From: Gimesia algae
Lineage (GTDB): Bacteria; Planctomycetota; Planctomycetia; Planctomycetales; Planctomycetaceae
Assembly: GCF_007746795.1 (NCBI RefSeq)
Contig: NZ_CP036343.1
Location: forward strand, 5,059,357-5,123,356
Direction of reading: 5' to 3'
Length of the DNA stretch: 64,000 nt
Shown in pieces: positions 41,338-49,886 of this stretch. The position numbers and the translations under genes were made by a program. The notes under the pieces are model-generated. The model made no database searches. It was not told the origin of the DNA and worked only from the letters and a program-made list of their open reading frames with translations. Positions within the stretch are counted from its first letter, which is position 1. Each line of letters starts with the position of its first letter.

Positions 41338-42921
41338 TCACTCTTCTTCGAGCATCGGTGGCACAACCCCATCCACTGCCGGTGGCACACCCTCATCCAG
41401 CATTGGTGGCACAGATTGTTCGTCTGAGATAGTGACTCTGCCCGAATCGTATGTTGGTCTCACACCGCCACCACCAATGGCCTGATATGTATTTACGATG
41501 GCAGCCAGTTGCTGCTGTTTGGTTTCGATCAAAACCACTTTAGCATCCTGCAGGTCACGCTGTGCCAGCAGCACATCCACATATTCGGCGCGGGCGTTCT
41601 GGAACAGCTTGTCAGCAACATCGACCGATGTTTCAAGTGCTTTCAACTGCTGCATTTTGATTTCAACGCTCTTGCCGTAGTTTTCTACTTTGTTGATGCG
41701 GTTCACCACTTCGGTGAAGGCATTCAAAACAGTACGCTGGTATTTGTAAACCGCCTGCAACTGTCGGGCATTCGCATTCAGGTAATCTGCCTTGATGGCT
41801 CTTCTGTTGATTACCGGAGCCACGAGTTCGCCGATGGCATTGTATACTAAGGATTCCGGCGTAATAAACAGATAGCGGGGATTGAAAGCCGAATACCCCA
41901 CCCCGGCGTTCAATACCAGTGAAGGATAGAAGCGTGCCCGGGCAACTTGTATTTCTAGTCCCGCCGCCTGCAACTCGCGTTCTGCCTGGCGAATGTCGGC
42001 ACGGTTGTTCAACATCTGTGAAGGGACACCAATACTGATGGTATGCATATTAAGCTCGAAGAAATCCACCAGTCTGCGTTCAACAGGCTGCGGGTATCGA
42101 CCAGCGAGAAAGTTAATCCGGTTTTCTGTTTCGATCAGCCTCTGCTGGATGATCAGCTTTTCACTCTGGTTCTTGCGAACCTCTGCTTCGAAACGCTGAA
42201 CCGCCAGCTCTGTGCCGCGCGCTGCTTTTTTATTTGCCTTGGCAACCTCGAGACTTCGTTCCTGCAGTCCGATCGTAATATCTAACGTCTCCAACCGTTT
42301 GTCGAGCGCCAGCAGTTCATAATAATTCTCTGCAATCTCGGCGACCAGACGTGTCGTGATGTAGTTTCGTCCCTCATCGGTAGCCAGGTAGCGTAGCGAA
42401 GCAGCGTCCCTGGAATTCCGCAGCTTTCTCCAGATGTCAATCTCCCAGGAGATATCGGCTGCGAGCAGGAAATTGGGCAGTGGCTCAGGAAAAGCTTTAC
42501 CTGGAGCAATCTGCAGTTGATCTTCAACAGCACCGGCACGGGTATAGCGGCCTGGTTTATTGATATCCGCGCCCGCCCTCAAATTGAGGAAAGGCAGATA
42601 CGACCCTGTCCAGGCATATGCCTCGTTGTTGGCGATATCAATGTCCTGAGCCAGGATTTTCAACTCCTGGTTATCCACCATCGCCTGGTCAATCAAAGCC
42701 GACAGCATGGGGTCGTCGAACAGCACCCGGAATTCAAGTTCCGCTGAGTTTGTTTCGTCGTAACTGCCATTGAAGGTGTCGGGCATTCCCGGTCCTTCAT
42801 CCGCATCTTGAAGACAGGGAATTTTGCATGACGTGAGCAAAAGCAACAGAGACGAAATGACCGCAGGCCAAAAAGCGAGCCTCTTAATGAGAGAGGTGGA
42901 ATATCTCACTGAAAACTTCAT
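41338..42921 (-). CDS. RND efflux outer-membrane factor (TolC/OprM/NodT type)
   Basis: A 527-residue outer membrane lipoprotein from the ATG at 42921. The N-terminal signal ends in a lipobox (LLLLTSC), followed by the OEP domain: MVDNQELKILAQDIDIANNEAYAWTGSYLP, DISWEIDIWRKLRNSRDAASLRY, and in the second half NNRADIRQAERELQAAGLEIQVARARFYPSL with YQRTVLNAFTEVVNRI. These are the family's alpha-barrel helices. The C-terminal ~30 residues form a short repeated acidic tail (PPMLDEGVPP...VPPMLEEE). It is the third gene of the efflux set but separated from the permease gene by about 370 bp. Confidence 0.93.
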   Translation of the reverse strand: MKFSVRYSTSLIKRLAFWPAVISSLLLLLTSCKIPCLQDADEGPGMPDTFNGSYDETNSAELEFRVLFDDPMLSALIDQAMVDNQELKILAQDIDIANNEAYAWTGSYLPFLNLRAGADINKPGRYTRAGAVEDQLQIAPGKAFPEPLPNFLLAADISWEIDIWRKLRNSRDAASLRYLATDEGRNYITTRLVAEIAENYYELLALDKRLETLDITIGLQERSLEVAKANKKAARGTELAVQRFEAEVRKNQSEKLIIQQRLIETENRINFLAGRYPQPVERRLVDFFELNMHTISIGVPSQMLNNRADIRQAERELQAAGLEIQVARARFYPSLVLNAGVGYSAFNPRYLFITPESLVYNAIGELVAPVINRRAIKADYLNANARQLQAVYKYQRTVLNAFTEVVNRINKVENYGKSVEIKMQQLKALETSVDVADKLFQNARAEYVDVLLAQRDLQDAKVVLIETKQQQLAAIVNTYQAIGGGGVRPTYDSGRVTISDEQSVPPMLDEGVPPAVDGVVPPMLEEE

Positions 42922-43291
42922 CTGCCTAATCCTTGACACTTTGACCAGAATATTAAGTTCCTGGTTACCAACCACTATCCTTGTGGATTTATTGTGTGGA
43001 TTGTCAGTTCATGTCCTTGTTTTGGCGGCAGATTCAGATGCATGTCGAGACAATCACGGTTACTTCTTAATTCGACCTGAGATTGGGATCAACTTAATTT
43101 GATTTCATGGCAAGCTGGAATTCTACAGTGATTGGAGAATCCGAACAGAATAGCTGACCAGACAGCACTGAGTTACCAACGAGAATGGGGGAGATATTCC
43201 TGTATTTCAAGCGATTTTCGCTTCGTATACGAAGTGATTCACGACGACTGATCCAATTAAAATCAACTCAGGCGTCGGTATTGCATACTGC
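42922..43291. other. Gap between RND permease and outer-membrane factor genes
   Basis: A 370-bp stretch without an open frame that has a ribosome site. It may hold a promoter for the outer-membrane factor, or be an intercistronic leader. The palindrome at 43218-43237 is its main feature. Confidence 0.45.
43218..43237. promoter_or_regulatory. 20-bp inverted repeat before the outer-membrane factor gene
   Basis: The core CTTCGTATACGAAG (43221-43234) is a perfect 14-bp palindrome; extended to 20 bp, TCG and TGA on the flanks pair with one mismatch. Palindromes of this size are typical of TetR-like operators, but no regulator gene is nearby. It lies about 300 bp upstream of the outer-membrane factor start. 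Confidence 0.4.
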
Positions 43292-46200
43292 TTAAGAATC
43301 GCGTTCGAATAACTCAGTGAGAGGTTCATCATGCTCGTCCCTGATCAGTTTTTTCCCATCCGCCATTTTGGCGAACAGGTAGTAAAGACCAGGAATCACC
43401 AGGACTCCGATTAACGTCCCCATGAGCATCCCCCCCACTGCCGTCGAACCAATCGTGCGGTTACCAATTGCCCCGGGACCAGTCGCACGTACCAATGGAA
43501 TCAGACCGGCGATAAAAGCGAACGACGTCATCAGAATCGGTCGGAAGCGAAGTCGTCCTCCCTCGATGCCAGCCTCTTTGATGCTCAAACCTTCATGGCG
43601 GCGCTGGACGGCGAACTCGATGATCAAAATCGCATTCTTACCCAGTAACCCCACCAGCATGACCAGACCAATCTGGCAGTAAACATCGTTTGCCAGCCCC
43701 ATACCTTTCAGGAACAGAAACGATCCGAACAGCCCAACGGGTAATGAGACGATGACTGCCAGCGGCAGGATAAAACTTTCGTATTGTCCCACCAGAACCA
43801 TGTACACAAAGACGACCACGATTAAAAAGATATAGATCGCCGTATTCCCTGCTCCGGCTTCGTCATAAGCCAGGCCACGCCAACCGATGTCGAAGCCGTG
43901 TGGCAGCGTCTGGGCGGCGACTTCCTGGATGGCCGCGATCGCCTCACCACTGCTGTAGCCCTTCGCTGGAGCGCCTTGAATCGGAGCGGTGGGATATAAA
44001 TTGTAGCGACTGATCTCATTCAACCCCTGCTTTTTCTTAATCTTCATGAACGAAGAGTAGGGGACCATTTCTCCACGGTCGTTTTTTACGAACATATTGG
44101 ACAAATCCTCGGGGTACCGCCGGAACTCGGGTGCGGCCTGCACATACACCTTGTAAAACTGCCCGAAGCGGACAAAGCCTTGCTCCCAGGTACTCCCGAC
44201 AACAATGGAGAGATTGTCCATGGCATCACGGATCGACACACCTTTTTGCATGGCCACGTCATTGTCGATCACGATTTCATACTGCGGATAGTTGGCAGCA
44301 AAGAATGTGAACAATCCCTTGAGTTCCTTGCGTTTGGACAAAGCCGCCATGAAGGTATCGGTCACTTTTCCAAGTGTTTCGTAGTTGCCACTATTGGTCT
44401 TATCGAGCAGGTTCACCGAGAACCCCCCGGCTGCACCAAAACCCGGGACCGCAGGTGGCTCAAAAAACTCCAATTTAATATTGGCGATCTCTGTCCCTTT
44501 TTTCTCCAGTTCCTCGATGATCTCCTTCGACGTCAGCTCGCGCTCAGCCCAAGGCTTCAAGTTGATAATACACGTTCCCGCATTGGAGCCGCGGCCTTCG
44601 GTCAAAACCTCATAACCGGCGATGGAGGAGACCGAGGTAATCTCGTCCATCTTTTTACAGATCGCCTGCAGCTCGTGGCATTTGGAGTTAGTGTATTCAA
44701 GCGTCGAACCTGGAGGTGTCTGAACGATGCCGTAGATCATGCCCTGGTCTTCCAGGGGAATAAAGCCAGTGGGCAGCACCTGGTTTACGACCAGAATGCC
44801 ATAACCAAAGGCCCCAATGACGACCATGGTCAGCAAGCGTCGTGTGATGATCAGTCCCAGGATGGCGGCGTAACCACTCGTCACTTTTTCGACGCCCCGG
44901 TCGAATAGATGCAAAAAGATGCCCAGCGGGCCCCGCACCTTCTTGCTCCCGTCGCTTCCCGAAAACACCGCTCGGAACGATAAGATAGCTACCACCGCCA
45001 CAATACCGGCAATAACCTGCAGCTTCGTCTCATTCAACGCGACTTGCTCGGATATCACCTCGTGTATTAGCTTATTGTGTAGCATAACGTAGACACCAAC
45101 ACCTACACCGAGACCGAGAACGACGTTTAGCAGGCCGCGCAAAATAGGGGCGTAACGCCCTGCGACCTTCGAGATACCACGGTTAACCAAAGCAATCAAG
45201 CCGCGTTGTTCCTTGCTGTTAAGGGGCTTGAGAATCATAGCGCAGAGAACCGGCGTAAGTGATAAAGCGACCACACCGGAGATCACGATGGACATGGCCA
45301 TCGTGAGGGCAAACTGACGGTAGAAGACACCGACCGGCCCGGTCATGAAGGTTACCGGGATGAACACTGCAGTCATCACCAGCGTAATGGCGATAATTGC
45401 GCCACTGATCTCATGCACGACCTCCCGGGTTGCCTGATAAGGACCGAGGTGTTTTGTGTGCATTTTTTCATGCACTGCTTCGACCACAACAATCGCATCG
45501 TCCACCACGACCCCAATGGCCAGCACTAAGGCAAATAGTGTGATCAGGTTGATCGACATTCCAAACATCAACATAAAAAAGAACGTACCGATCAACGATA
45601 CGGGAACCGCTAAGGTTGGGATCAAGGTACTGCGAAAATCCCCCAGGAATAGATAGACCACCAGCGAAACAAGGATGAAGGCCTCAAACAAGGTGTGCAG
45701 CACCTTTTCGATGGACGCGTCCAGAAAGTGGGAAACGTCATAGGTAACCGCATAGTCCATACCCGGAGGGAACGATTCCTGCTTAATCTCTGCCACCTTC
45801 GCCTTGACCTTTTTGATGACTTCGGCAGCGTTGGAGCCAGGGGTTTGCTTCAGCACGATGGCCGCCGAAGGCAAGCTATCGATGTCCGAGTAAAGATCGT
45901 AGAAAGAAGAACCCAGTGAAACCTGAGCGACGTCTCCCAGACGTAAGATCTCGCCGTTGGGATTCGACTTCAAAATGATCTGCTCGTATTCCTCCGGTGT
46001 TTTATAACGTCCCACCCAGGTGAGTACGTATTCCAGGCTTTGAGACGTCTGGCCCGTCGCTTGCCCAAGTCGGCCGGGTGAACCAATCATGCTCTGTTCG
46101 TTGAGCGCCTCCATCACTTCTTCGGCGTCGACTTTATAGGCCCGCATGCGATCCAGGTTCAGTTCGACGCGCATGGCGTACGAGCGGTTACCGAGAATAG

Positions 46201-46726
46201 TGGCTCGACCTACGCCGGGGATCCGCTTGATCTCATTCAGTACGTTGACTGTGGCGTAGTTGTACAGAAAGTTTTGGTCGACGTTAGGATCCTTACTGAA
46301 AATATTCACATACATCAGCATACTTGTCATGTTCTGCATGACGATGATTCCCTCCCGTTCCACGATGGGAGGGAGTTGGTTCTTGACCATATTGACCCGG
46401 TTATTAACGTTCATGACAGCCACATTTGCATCTGTACCTGGCTCGAAGACGATCTGAATCGTTCCTTCCCCGGCACTGGTAGCGTCGCCCATCATGTAAC
46501 GCATATTCGGGACACCATTGATAGCTTGCTCCAGGATCACCATCGTTGAGTCGATTAAGATCTTGGCACTGGCGCCAGGATAAGAAACCGAGACCCGCAC
46601 GCTCGGCGGCGCGACCGAGGGAAACTGCGAAATCGGCAATGTGCCGATCGCCAGCCCACCCATGAACAGGATGAGCAGTGAAATCACAATGGCCAAGGCA
46701 GGCCTGTGAAGAAATTTTGCAAACAT
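43292..46726 (-). CDS. RND (HAE1) efflux permease with extended central linker
   Basis: A 1144-residue inner-membrane proton antiporter of the AcrB/MexB group. The N-terminus MFAKFLHRPALAIVISLLILFMGG and the porter-domain pattern are typical, and the TM4 proton-relay aspartates occur in GVVVDDAIVVVEAVHE (near residue 415). Usual length is ~1040 residues; the excess lies around residues 510-625, where two similar amphipathic linker segments (NRGISKVAGRYAPILRGLL and FDRGVEKVTSGYAAILGLI) flank two additional hydrophobic segments. The rest continues normally with ARATGPGAIGNRTIGSTAVGGM. It should export amphiphilic compounds together with the adaptor and outer-membrane factor encoded alongside. 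Confidence 0.93.
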   Translation of the reverse strand: MFAKFLHRPALAIVISLLILFMGGLAIGTLPISQFPSVAPPSVRVSVSYPGASAKILIDSTMVILEQAINGVPNMRYMMGDATSAGEGTIQIVFEPGTDANVAVMNVNNRVNMVKNQLPPIVEREGIIVMQNMTSMLMYVNIFSKDPNVDQNFLYNYATVNVLNEIKRIPGVGRATILGNRSYAMRVELNLDRMRAYKVDAEEVMEALNEQSMIGSPGRLGQATGQTSQSLEYVLTWVGRYKTPEEYEQIILKSNPNGEILRLGDVAQVSLGSSFYDLYSDIDSLPSAAIVLKQTPGSNAAEVIKKVKAKVAEIKQESFPPGMDYAVTYDVSHFLDASIEKVLHTLFEAFILVSLVVYLFLGDFRSTLIPTLAVPVSLIGTFFFMLMFGMSINLITLFALVLAIGVVVDDAIVVVEAVHEKMHTKHLGPYQATREVVHEISGAIIAITLVMTAVFIPVTFMTGPVGVFYRQFALTMAMSIVISGVVALSLTPVLCAMILKPLNSKEQRGLIALVNRGISKVAGRYAPILRGLLNVVLGLGVGVGVYVMLHNKLIHEVISEQVALNETKLQVIAGIVAVVAILSFRAVFSGSDGSKKVRGPLGIFLHLFDRGVEKVTSGYAAILGLIITRRLLTMVVIGAFGYGILVVNQVLPTGFIPLEDQGMIYGIVQTPPGSTLEYTNSKCHELQAICKKMDEITSVSSIAGYEVLTEGRGSNAGTCIINLKPWAERELTSKEIIEELEKKGTEIANIKLEFFEPPAVPGFGAAGGFSVNLLDKTNSGNYETLGKVTDTFMAALSKRKELKGLFTFFAANYPQYEIVIDNDVAMQKGVSIRDAMDNLSIVVGSTWEQGFVRFGQFYKVYVQAAPEFRRYPEDLSNMFVKNDRGEMVPYSSFMKIKKKQGLNEISRYNLYPTAPIQGAPAKGYSSGEAIAAIQEVAAQTLPHGFDIGWRGLAYDEAGAGNTAIYIFLIVVVFVYMVLVGQYESFILPLAVIVSLPVGLFGSFLFLKGMGLANDVYCQIGLVMLVGLLGKNAILIIEFAVQRRHEGLSIKEAGIEGGRLRFRPILMTSFAFIAGLIPLVRATGPGAIGNRTIGSTAVGGMLMGTLIGVLVIPGLYYLFAKMADGKKLIRDEHDEPLTELFERDS

Positions 46727-46737
46727 GGCGGGGATTC

Positions 46738-48018
46738 CTATTCAGCGGCGAATTTCAGATTCTCAACAGCAAGAGCTTTTTCGGGAGCCAGGTACTCGTA
46801 TTTCACCTGCTCTCCATCGCGAACCTGTTGGATCCCCTCAAGAATGATCTTGTCGTTCACGTCGAGACCTTCTTTAACAAGGAATATGTCGTCTTGCTCT
46901 TTTAAGATTACGATTTCACGCTGATGCACGATACCATGTTCGCCGGCATGCTCACCTTCATGTTTTCCGGGATGTTTCTCCGCATGTTTCACTTCATGCT
47001 TTTCGGCATTCTTTGCAGCATGTTTTTCTCCGTGCTCAGCGTGCCCTTTCGCCTCATGATTTGCTGTATGATTCTCAGCTTTTGCCATGTGTTCCTTGAG
47101 ATCATCTTTTCCAACAACATAAGCGTATTTCTTGGCGAGAATTTCATAAGTTGCCCGCTGAGGGATCACGATCGCGTCCTTGATAACGCGACTGAGCAAA
47201 ATGTTCCCGGTCTGACCATGTCTCAACAGGCCATTCGGATTGGGGAAATCTGCACGGAAGGAAATGTTCCCGGTCTCGTTATTAAAATCGGCCTCTATCG
47301 CACCAATTTTGCCAACCTGAGGGAATCGGGAGCCATCTGCTAACTGGAGTTCTACTTTAATATCATCCCGGTTTGGGTCAGCTTTATACTCGAGATAACG
47401 TGCTTCAGGTACGTTGAAGTAAACCCACATGACGCTGTTGTCAGACAATGTCGTAAGAATATCACCTTCTGAGATCAAGCTACCCTGCTGATGATGCTGT
47501 TTATCGATAATGCCTTCGAATGGGGCCTTGATCGTCGCAAAGTCCAGCTCGGCCTGTGTCAGCTGCATATTGGCCGTCACCTTTGCCAGTTTAGCCTTAG
47601 CAAGAGCGACCTCCGGTTTTGCTACCACATTCTGCCGATACAACCTTTCCGTGTTATCGTATTCGATTTGAGCGAGCTGAACTTCGGCTTTTTCGGCATT
47701 TAGCTTTGCCTGATAAAGTGTGGGCAAGATTGTAAACATCGTACTCCCCTGCTTCACCAGCTGCCCTTCCTTAACCGGGATCTCCTCAAGATACCCGTTC
47801 TCCAGAGCTCGAATTTCAATATGACGGTACGAATGGATCTGGCAGACATATTGCTGGGTGCTGATCACATCCTTAGCCATTGGACTGGTGACAACAATTT
47901 TGTGTTGTGGATGCTCTTCATGATGCTCTACAGCGCTATGCCCTTCCAGTTTGGAACAGGCGGGTAGAGAAAGAGTGAGGAGCATCAGACTGATAGCCGA
48001 GAGCGGTGAGAGTTGCAT
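46738..48018 (-). CDS. RND periplasmic adaptor (MFP) with histidine-rich insert
   Basis: A 426-residue membrane-fusion protein from the ATG at 48018, where the signal and lipobox (LTLSLPAC) suggest a lipoprotein. Typical elements are IEIRALENGYLEEIPVKEGQLVKQGSTMFTI (lipoyl half), the helical hairpin KLNAEKAEVQLAQIEYDNTERLY, the second half DFATIKAPFEGIIDKQHHQQGSLI, and the beta-barrel region. Between residues about 306 and 363 there is an insert containing some 13 histidines with lysine, glutamate and alanine (e.g. GEKHAAKNAEKHEVKH). Such inserts often bind divalent metals, and may sense or pass metal ions; this is inference. The permease gene follows 11 bp downstream. Confidence 0.9.
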   Translation of the reverse strand: MQLSPLSAISLMLLTLSLPACSKLEGHSAVEHHEEHPQHKIVVTSPMAKDVISTQQYVCQIHSYRHIEIRALENGYLEEIPVKEGQLVKQGSTMFTILPTLYQAKLNAEKAEVQLAQIEYDNTERLYRQNVVAKPEVALAKAKLAKVTANMQLTQAELDFATIKAPFEGIIDKQHHQQGSLISEGDILTTLSDNSVMWVYFNVPEARYLEYKADPNRDDIKVELQLADGSRFPQVGKIGAIEADFNNETGNISFRADFPNPNGLLRHGQTGNILLSRVIKDAIVIPQRATYEILAKKYAYVVGKDDLKEHMAKAENHTANHEAKGHAEHGEKHAAKNAEKHEVKHAEKHPGKHEGEHAGEHGIVHQREIVILKEQDDIFLVKEGLDVNDKIILEGIQQVRDGEQVKYEYLAPEKALAVENLKFAAE

Positions 48019-48133
48019 AGTGTAATTCTCGCAGGTGGATTTCCATGTCCAGTACGGGAGCATTTACCGAGGACAATAAAAAGGAATGAATAATCATCTC
48101 AAACGCAATCTACATACCACTTAATAAAAATAA

Positions 48134-48162
48134 TTGACGTACGCTCTTCCCAATCCTATTTC
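48134..48162 (+). promoter_or_regulatory. Candidate promoter for the 39-residue ORF
   Basis: TTGACG (48134-48139) and TATTTC (48157-48162) with 17-bp spacing precede the small ORF at 48186. The -35 fits well, the -10 only in part. Confidence 0.35.
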
Positions 48163-48185
48163 AGCCTTGAATTACAGGAGCTTTT

Positions 48186-48305
48186 ATGCGGGAATTATTT
48201 ATTCTTGCAGTGCTTTCCCTGATCATATCCGGGAAAAAATTCGATTCTGAAGAAGTTTTCGTGCAAGATCTTGCACTCAAAAACGCAACTTATTGCACGA
48301 AGTAA
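48186..48305 (+). CDS. Small 39-residue ORF with strong ribosome site
   Basis: ATG at 48186 is preceded by AGGAG at 5-base spacing, in an otherwise non-coding gap divergent from the efflux adaptor gene. The peptide begins MRELFILAVLSLIISG, hydrophobic like a signal or single membrane segment, and continues KKFDSEEVFVQD to a C-terminal NATYCTK, with stop TAA at 48303-48305. A 16-bp palindrome GTGCAAGATCTTGCAC (48261-48276) falls within it. It could be a real small membrane peptide; homologues were not searched. Confidence 0.45.
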   Translation: MRELFILAVLSLIISGKKFDSEEVFVQDLALKNATYCTK

Positions 48306-48362
48306 CGCAAAAATATGCAGGTCCTGAAATGAGGTGACTTGCATTGTTTTTTTCTGAGGAAT

Positions 48363-48465
48363 GGCAGGGGACGATGTCCTGCCACCAGAAATCTGCAGAC
48401 CAAATGTGGAAGACATCTAAACTGTGATCTTATATGCAGCTGCAGGCACCACGTAGATTTCTGGT
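48363..48465. other. Inverted-repeat-rich non-coding segment
   Basis: ACCAGAAATCT (48384-48394) and AGATTTCTGGT (48455-48465) are perfect 11-bp inverted copies about 60 bp apart, and GGCAGG/CCTGCC form a hairpin at 48363-48383. The segment may be the remnant of a mobile element or a structured RNA. No open frame with a ribosome site covers it. Confidence 0.35.
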
Positions 48466-48543
48466 AGGATCTCTCACCGGGCGCCGAAGGGAAAATGCTT
48501 CACTAGGCCGAAACTTCTTTCGGATTTGTTCACCTCTGATCGC

Positions 48544-48638
48544 TAGAGAGTGTCCCGTTTTACTGCAGCGTCTCCGGGGACATTTGGACCGAACGTAATA
48601 GCATTTGAAATACGATGGTAAAATGTGATGCGATCCAG
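48544..48638 (+). repeat. Diverged copy of the 92-bp palindromic repeat
   Basis: Plus-orientation copy: it begins TAGAGAGTGTCCCGTTTTACT, keeps AGCGTCTCC and CATTTGGACCGA, then GGTAAAATGTGATGCGATCC at the end. The right inner arm has drifted (AATACGATGG in place of GAGACGCTATGG), so this copy cannot form the full inner stem. It lies in a gene-poor stretch. Confidence 0.85.
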
Positions 48639-49202
48639 CAGCATTCTGCTCAGTCGGGATGGTTTTATTTGCCGACTGGCAGCAAACCGTCGCTCTAACT
48701 GGCTATTCTGATTTAGAGAGGTTTGGTTTTGAGAAGTTGGATGAGAATATCGATCAGGTCCGGCGCGAGATCGACTCAATTCAGGTCCATTGTTTTTCAA
48801 AACAGGCGGGAGTGTGTCTTTCAAGTGTTCGAAACAGGTTTGATAAATAGTGCTCAACAGGAACTCCTGCTTCCTCAGAAATGGAAATATGCTTTCATAC
48901 AAGTAGCAATGATAGTGCTGATTTTACTACGTCTGGCCGATGATCAGAGATCAAATTCAAGGCGACGCGCGCGACGCTTATCTGCGTAGTTTCTTGGAAG
49001 GCACCGCGGGATCAAGTCGAATCTATGTAGTGAATATCGGGCAGTGGTGAAGAACTGAAAACGGGTCTGAAATCAAGATGCTGGAAAATCCCCGCAGTGT
49101 ATCGACAGCGATTCTACAGGTGGGTATGTTCAGCCGTTACAGTTTGGTATAGAATATCAGACGATGCCTCGTATCCTGTTCCTTTAACGCCGGTGACTGA
49201 CT
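48639..49202. other. Gene-poor region before fxsA
   Basis: About 560 bp with only short frames on both strands that lack ribosome sites and recognisable products (for instance 63 codons at 48659). I see no RNA gene. It may be degraded sequence next to the repeat, and the fxsA promoter is expected near its right end. Confidence 0.4.
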
Positions 49203-49712
49203 GTGCTGTTTCGACTGTTTCTTCTGTTCACGATTATCCCTCTCGCCGAGCTGTGGCTGCTGCTCTGGTTCAGTTCGCTGACCAGTCCAGTAGTAACCTT
49301 TGGCCTGGTTGTGGTGACGGGAATTCTGGGCGCCTGGCTGGCGCGGAAACAGGGGTCGCAGGCCTGGCGGAAAATTCAACAGCATATGGTACAAGGACAG
49401 CCTCCTACCAGCGCGCTGCTGGACGGACTGATGATTCTTATTGCCGGTGCGTTTCTCATCACGCCAGGCATCATGACTGACATGGTCGGTTTTGCCCTGC
49501 TGATTCCTCCCGTTCGCGAAATACTGAAAGTCCGGGTCGGAGAATGGCTCAAACAACGGGCACTGTTACAGGTCCGTTCGCAGAATACTTTTTATACCAG
49601 TGGAACCCATTTTCAGGATTTTCAGCAATCGACGGGTCCCAGTCAGACTGCCGCAGAAGAAGATATCATCGATGTGGAGTTCACTCGTAAAGATTCTTCA
49701 GAACCAGAATAA
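49203..49712 (+). CDS. fxsA: FxsA family membrane protein
   Basis: A 169-residue protein with the FxsA family pattern: an N-terminal helix LFLLFTIIPLAELWLLLWFSS, then VVTFGLVVVTGILGAWLARKQGSQAWRKIQQ and GLMILIAGAFLITPGIMTDMVGFALLIPPVREIL. Three to four membrane helices are expected; the C-terminal tail is hydrophilic. In E. coli FxsA relieves phage T7 exclusion by the F plasmid when overproduced; the normal role is not known. The start is GTG, supported by the GGTGA site upstream. Confidence 0.9.
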   Translation: MLFRLFLLFTIIPLAELWLLLWFSSLTSPVVTFGLVVVTGILGAWLARKQGSQAWRKIQQHMVQGQPPTSALLDGLMILIAGAFLITPGIMTDMVGFALLIPPVREILKVRVGEWLKQRALLQVRSQNTFYTSGTHFQDFQQSTGPSQTAAEEDIIDVEFTRKDSSEPE

Positions 49713-49886
49713 CCAGCTTTACAATTGCATCAGGGGGGACGGCTCTTATAATCGAAAACAGACAGATCATTGTGTCTACATGTTAACTTCCTTTAGATAT
49801 TGTCCGCTGATTCTGTGGTGATCCAACGCCGCCGAACAACTCCTGCTTGCCTACCCGCTGTTTATTATTCAATTCAGGAATCTGCT

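Noticed and set aside
44180..44908. Plus-strand ORF of 242 codons inside the RND permease gene
   Set aside because: It is the complementary frame of a well-supported permease and has no recognisable product or ribosome site.
48261..48276. 16-bp palindrome GTGCAAGATCTTGCAC as an operator of the efflux adaptor
   Set aside because: It lies 240 bp from the adaptor start, within the small ORF, so coding chance is as likely; kept only as a note.
48195..48416. Minus-strand ORF of 73 codons
   Set aside because: No ribosome site; it overlaps the better-supported small ORF and the inverted-repeat segment.
48543..48902. Minus-strand ORF of 119 codons covering the diverged repeat
   Set aside because: Its C-terminal part is translated repeat DNA and no family is recognisable.
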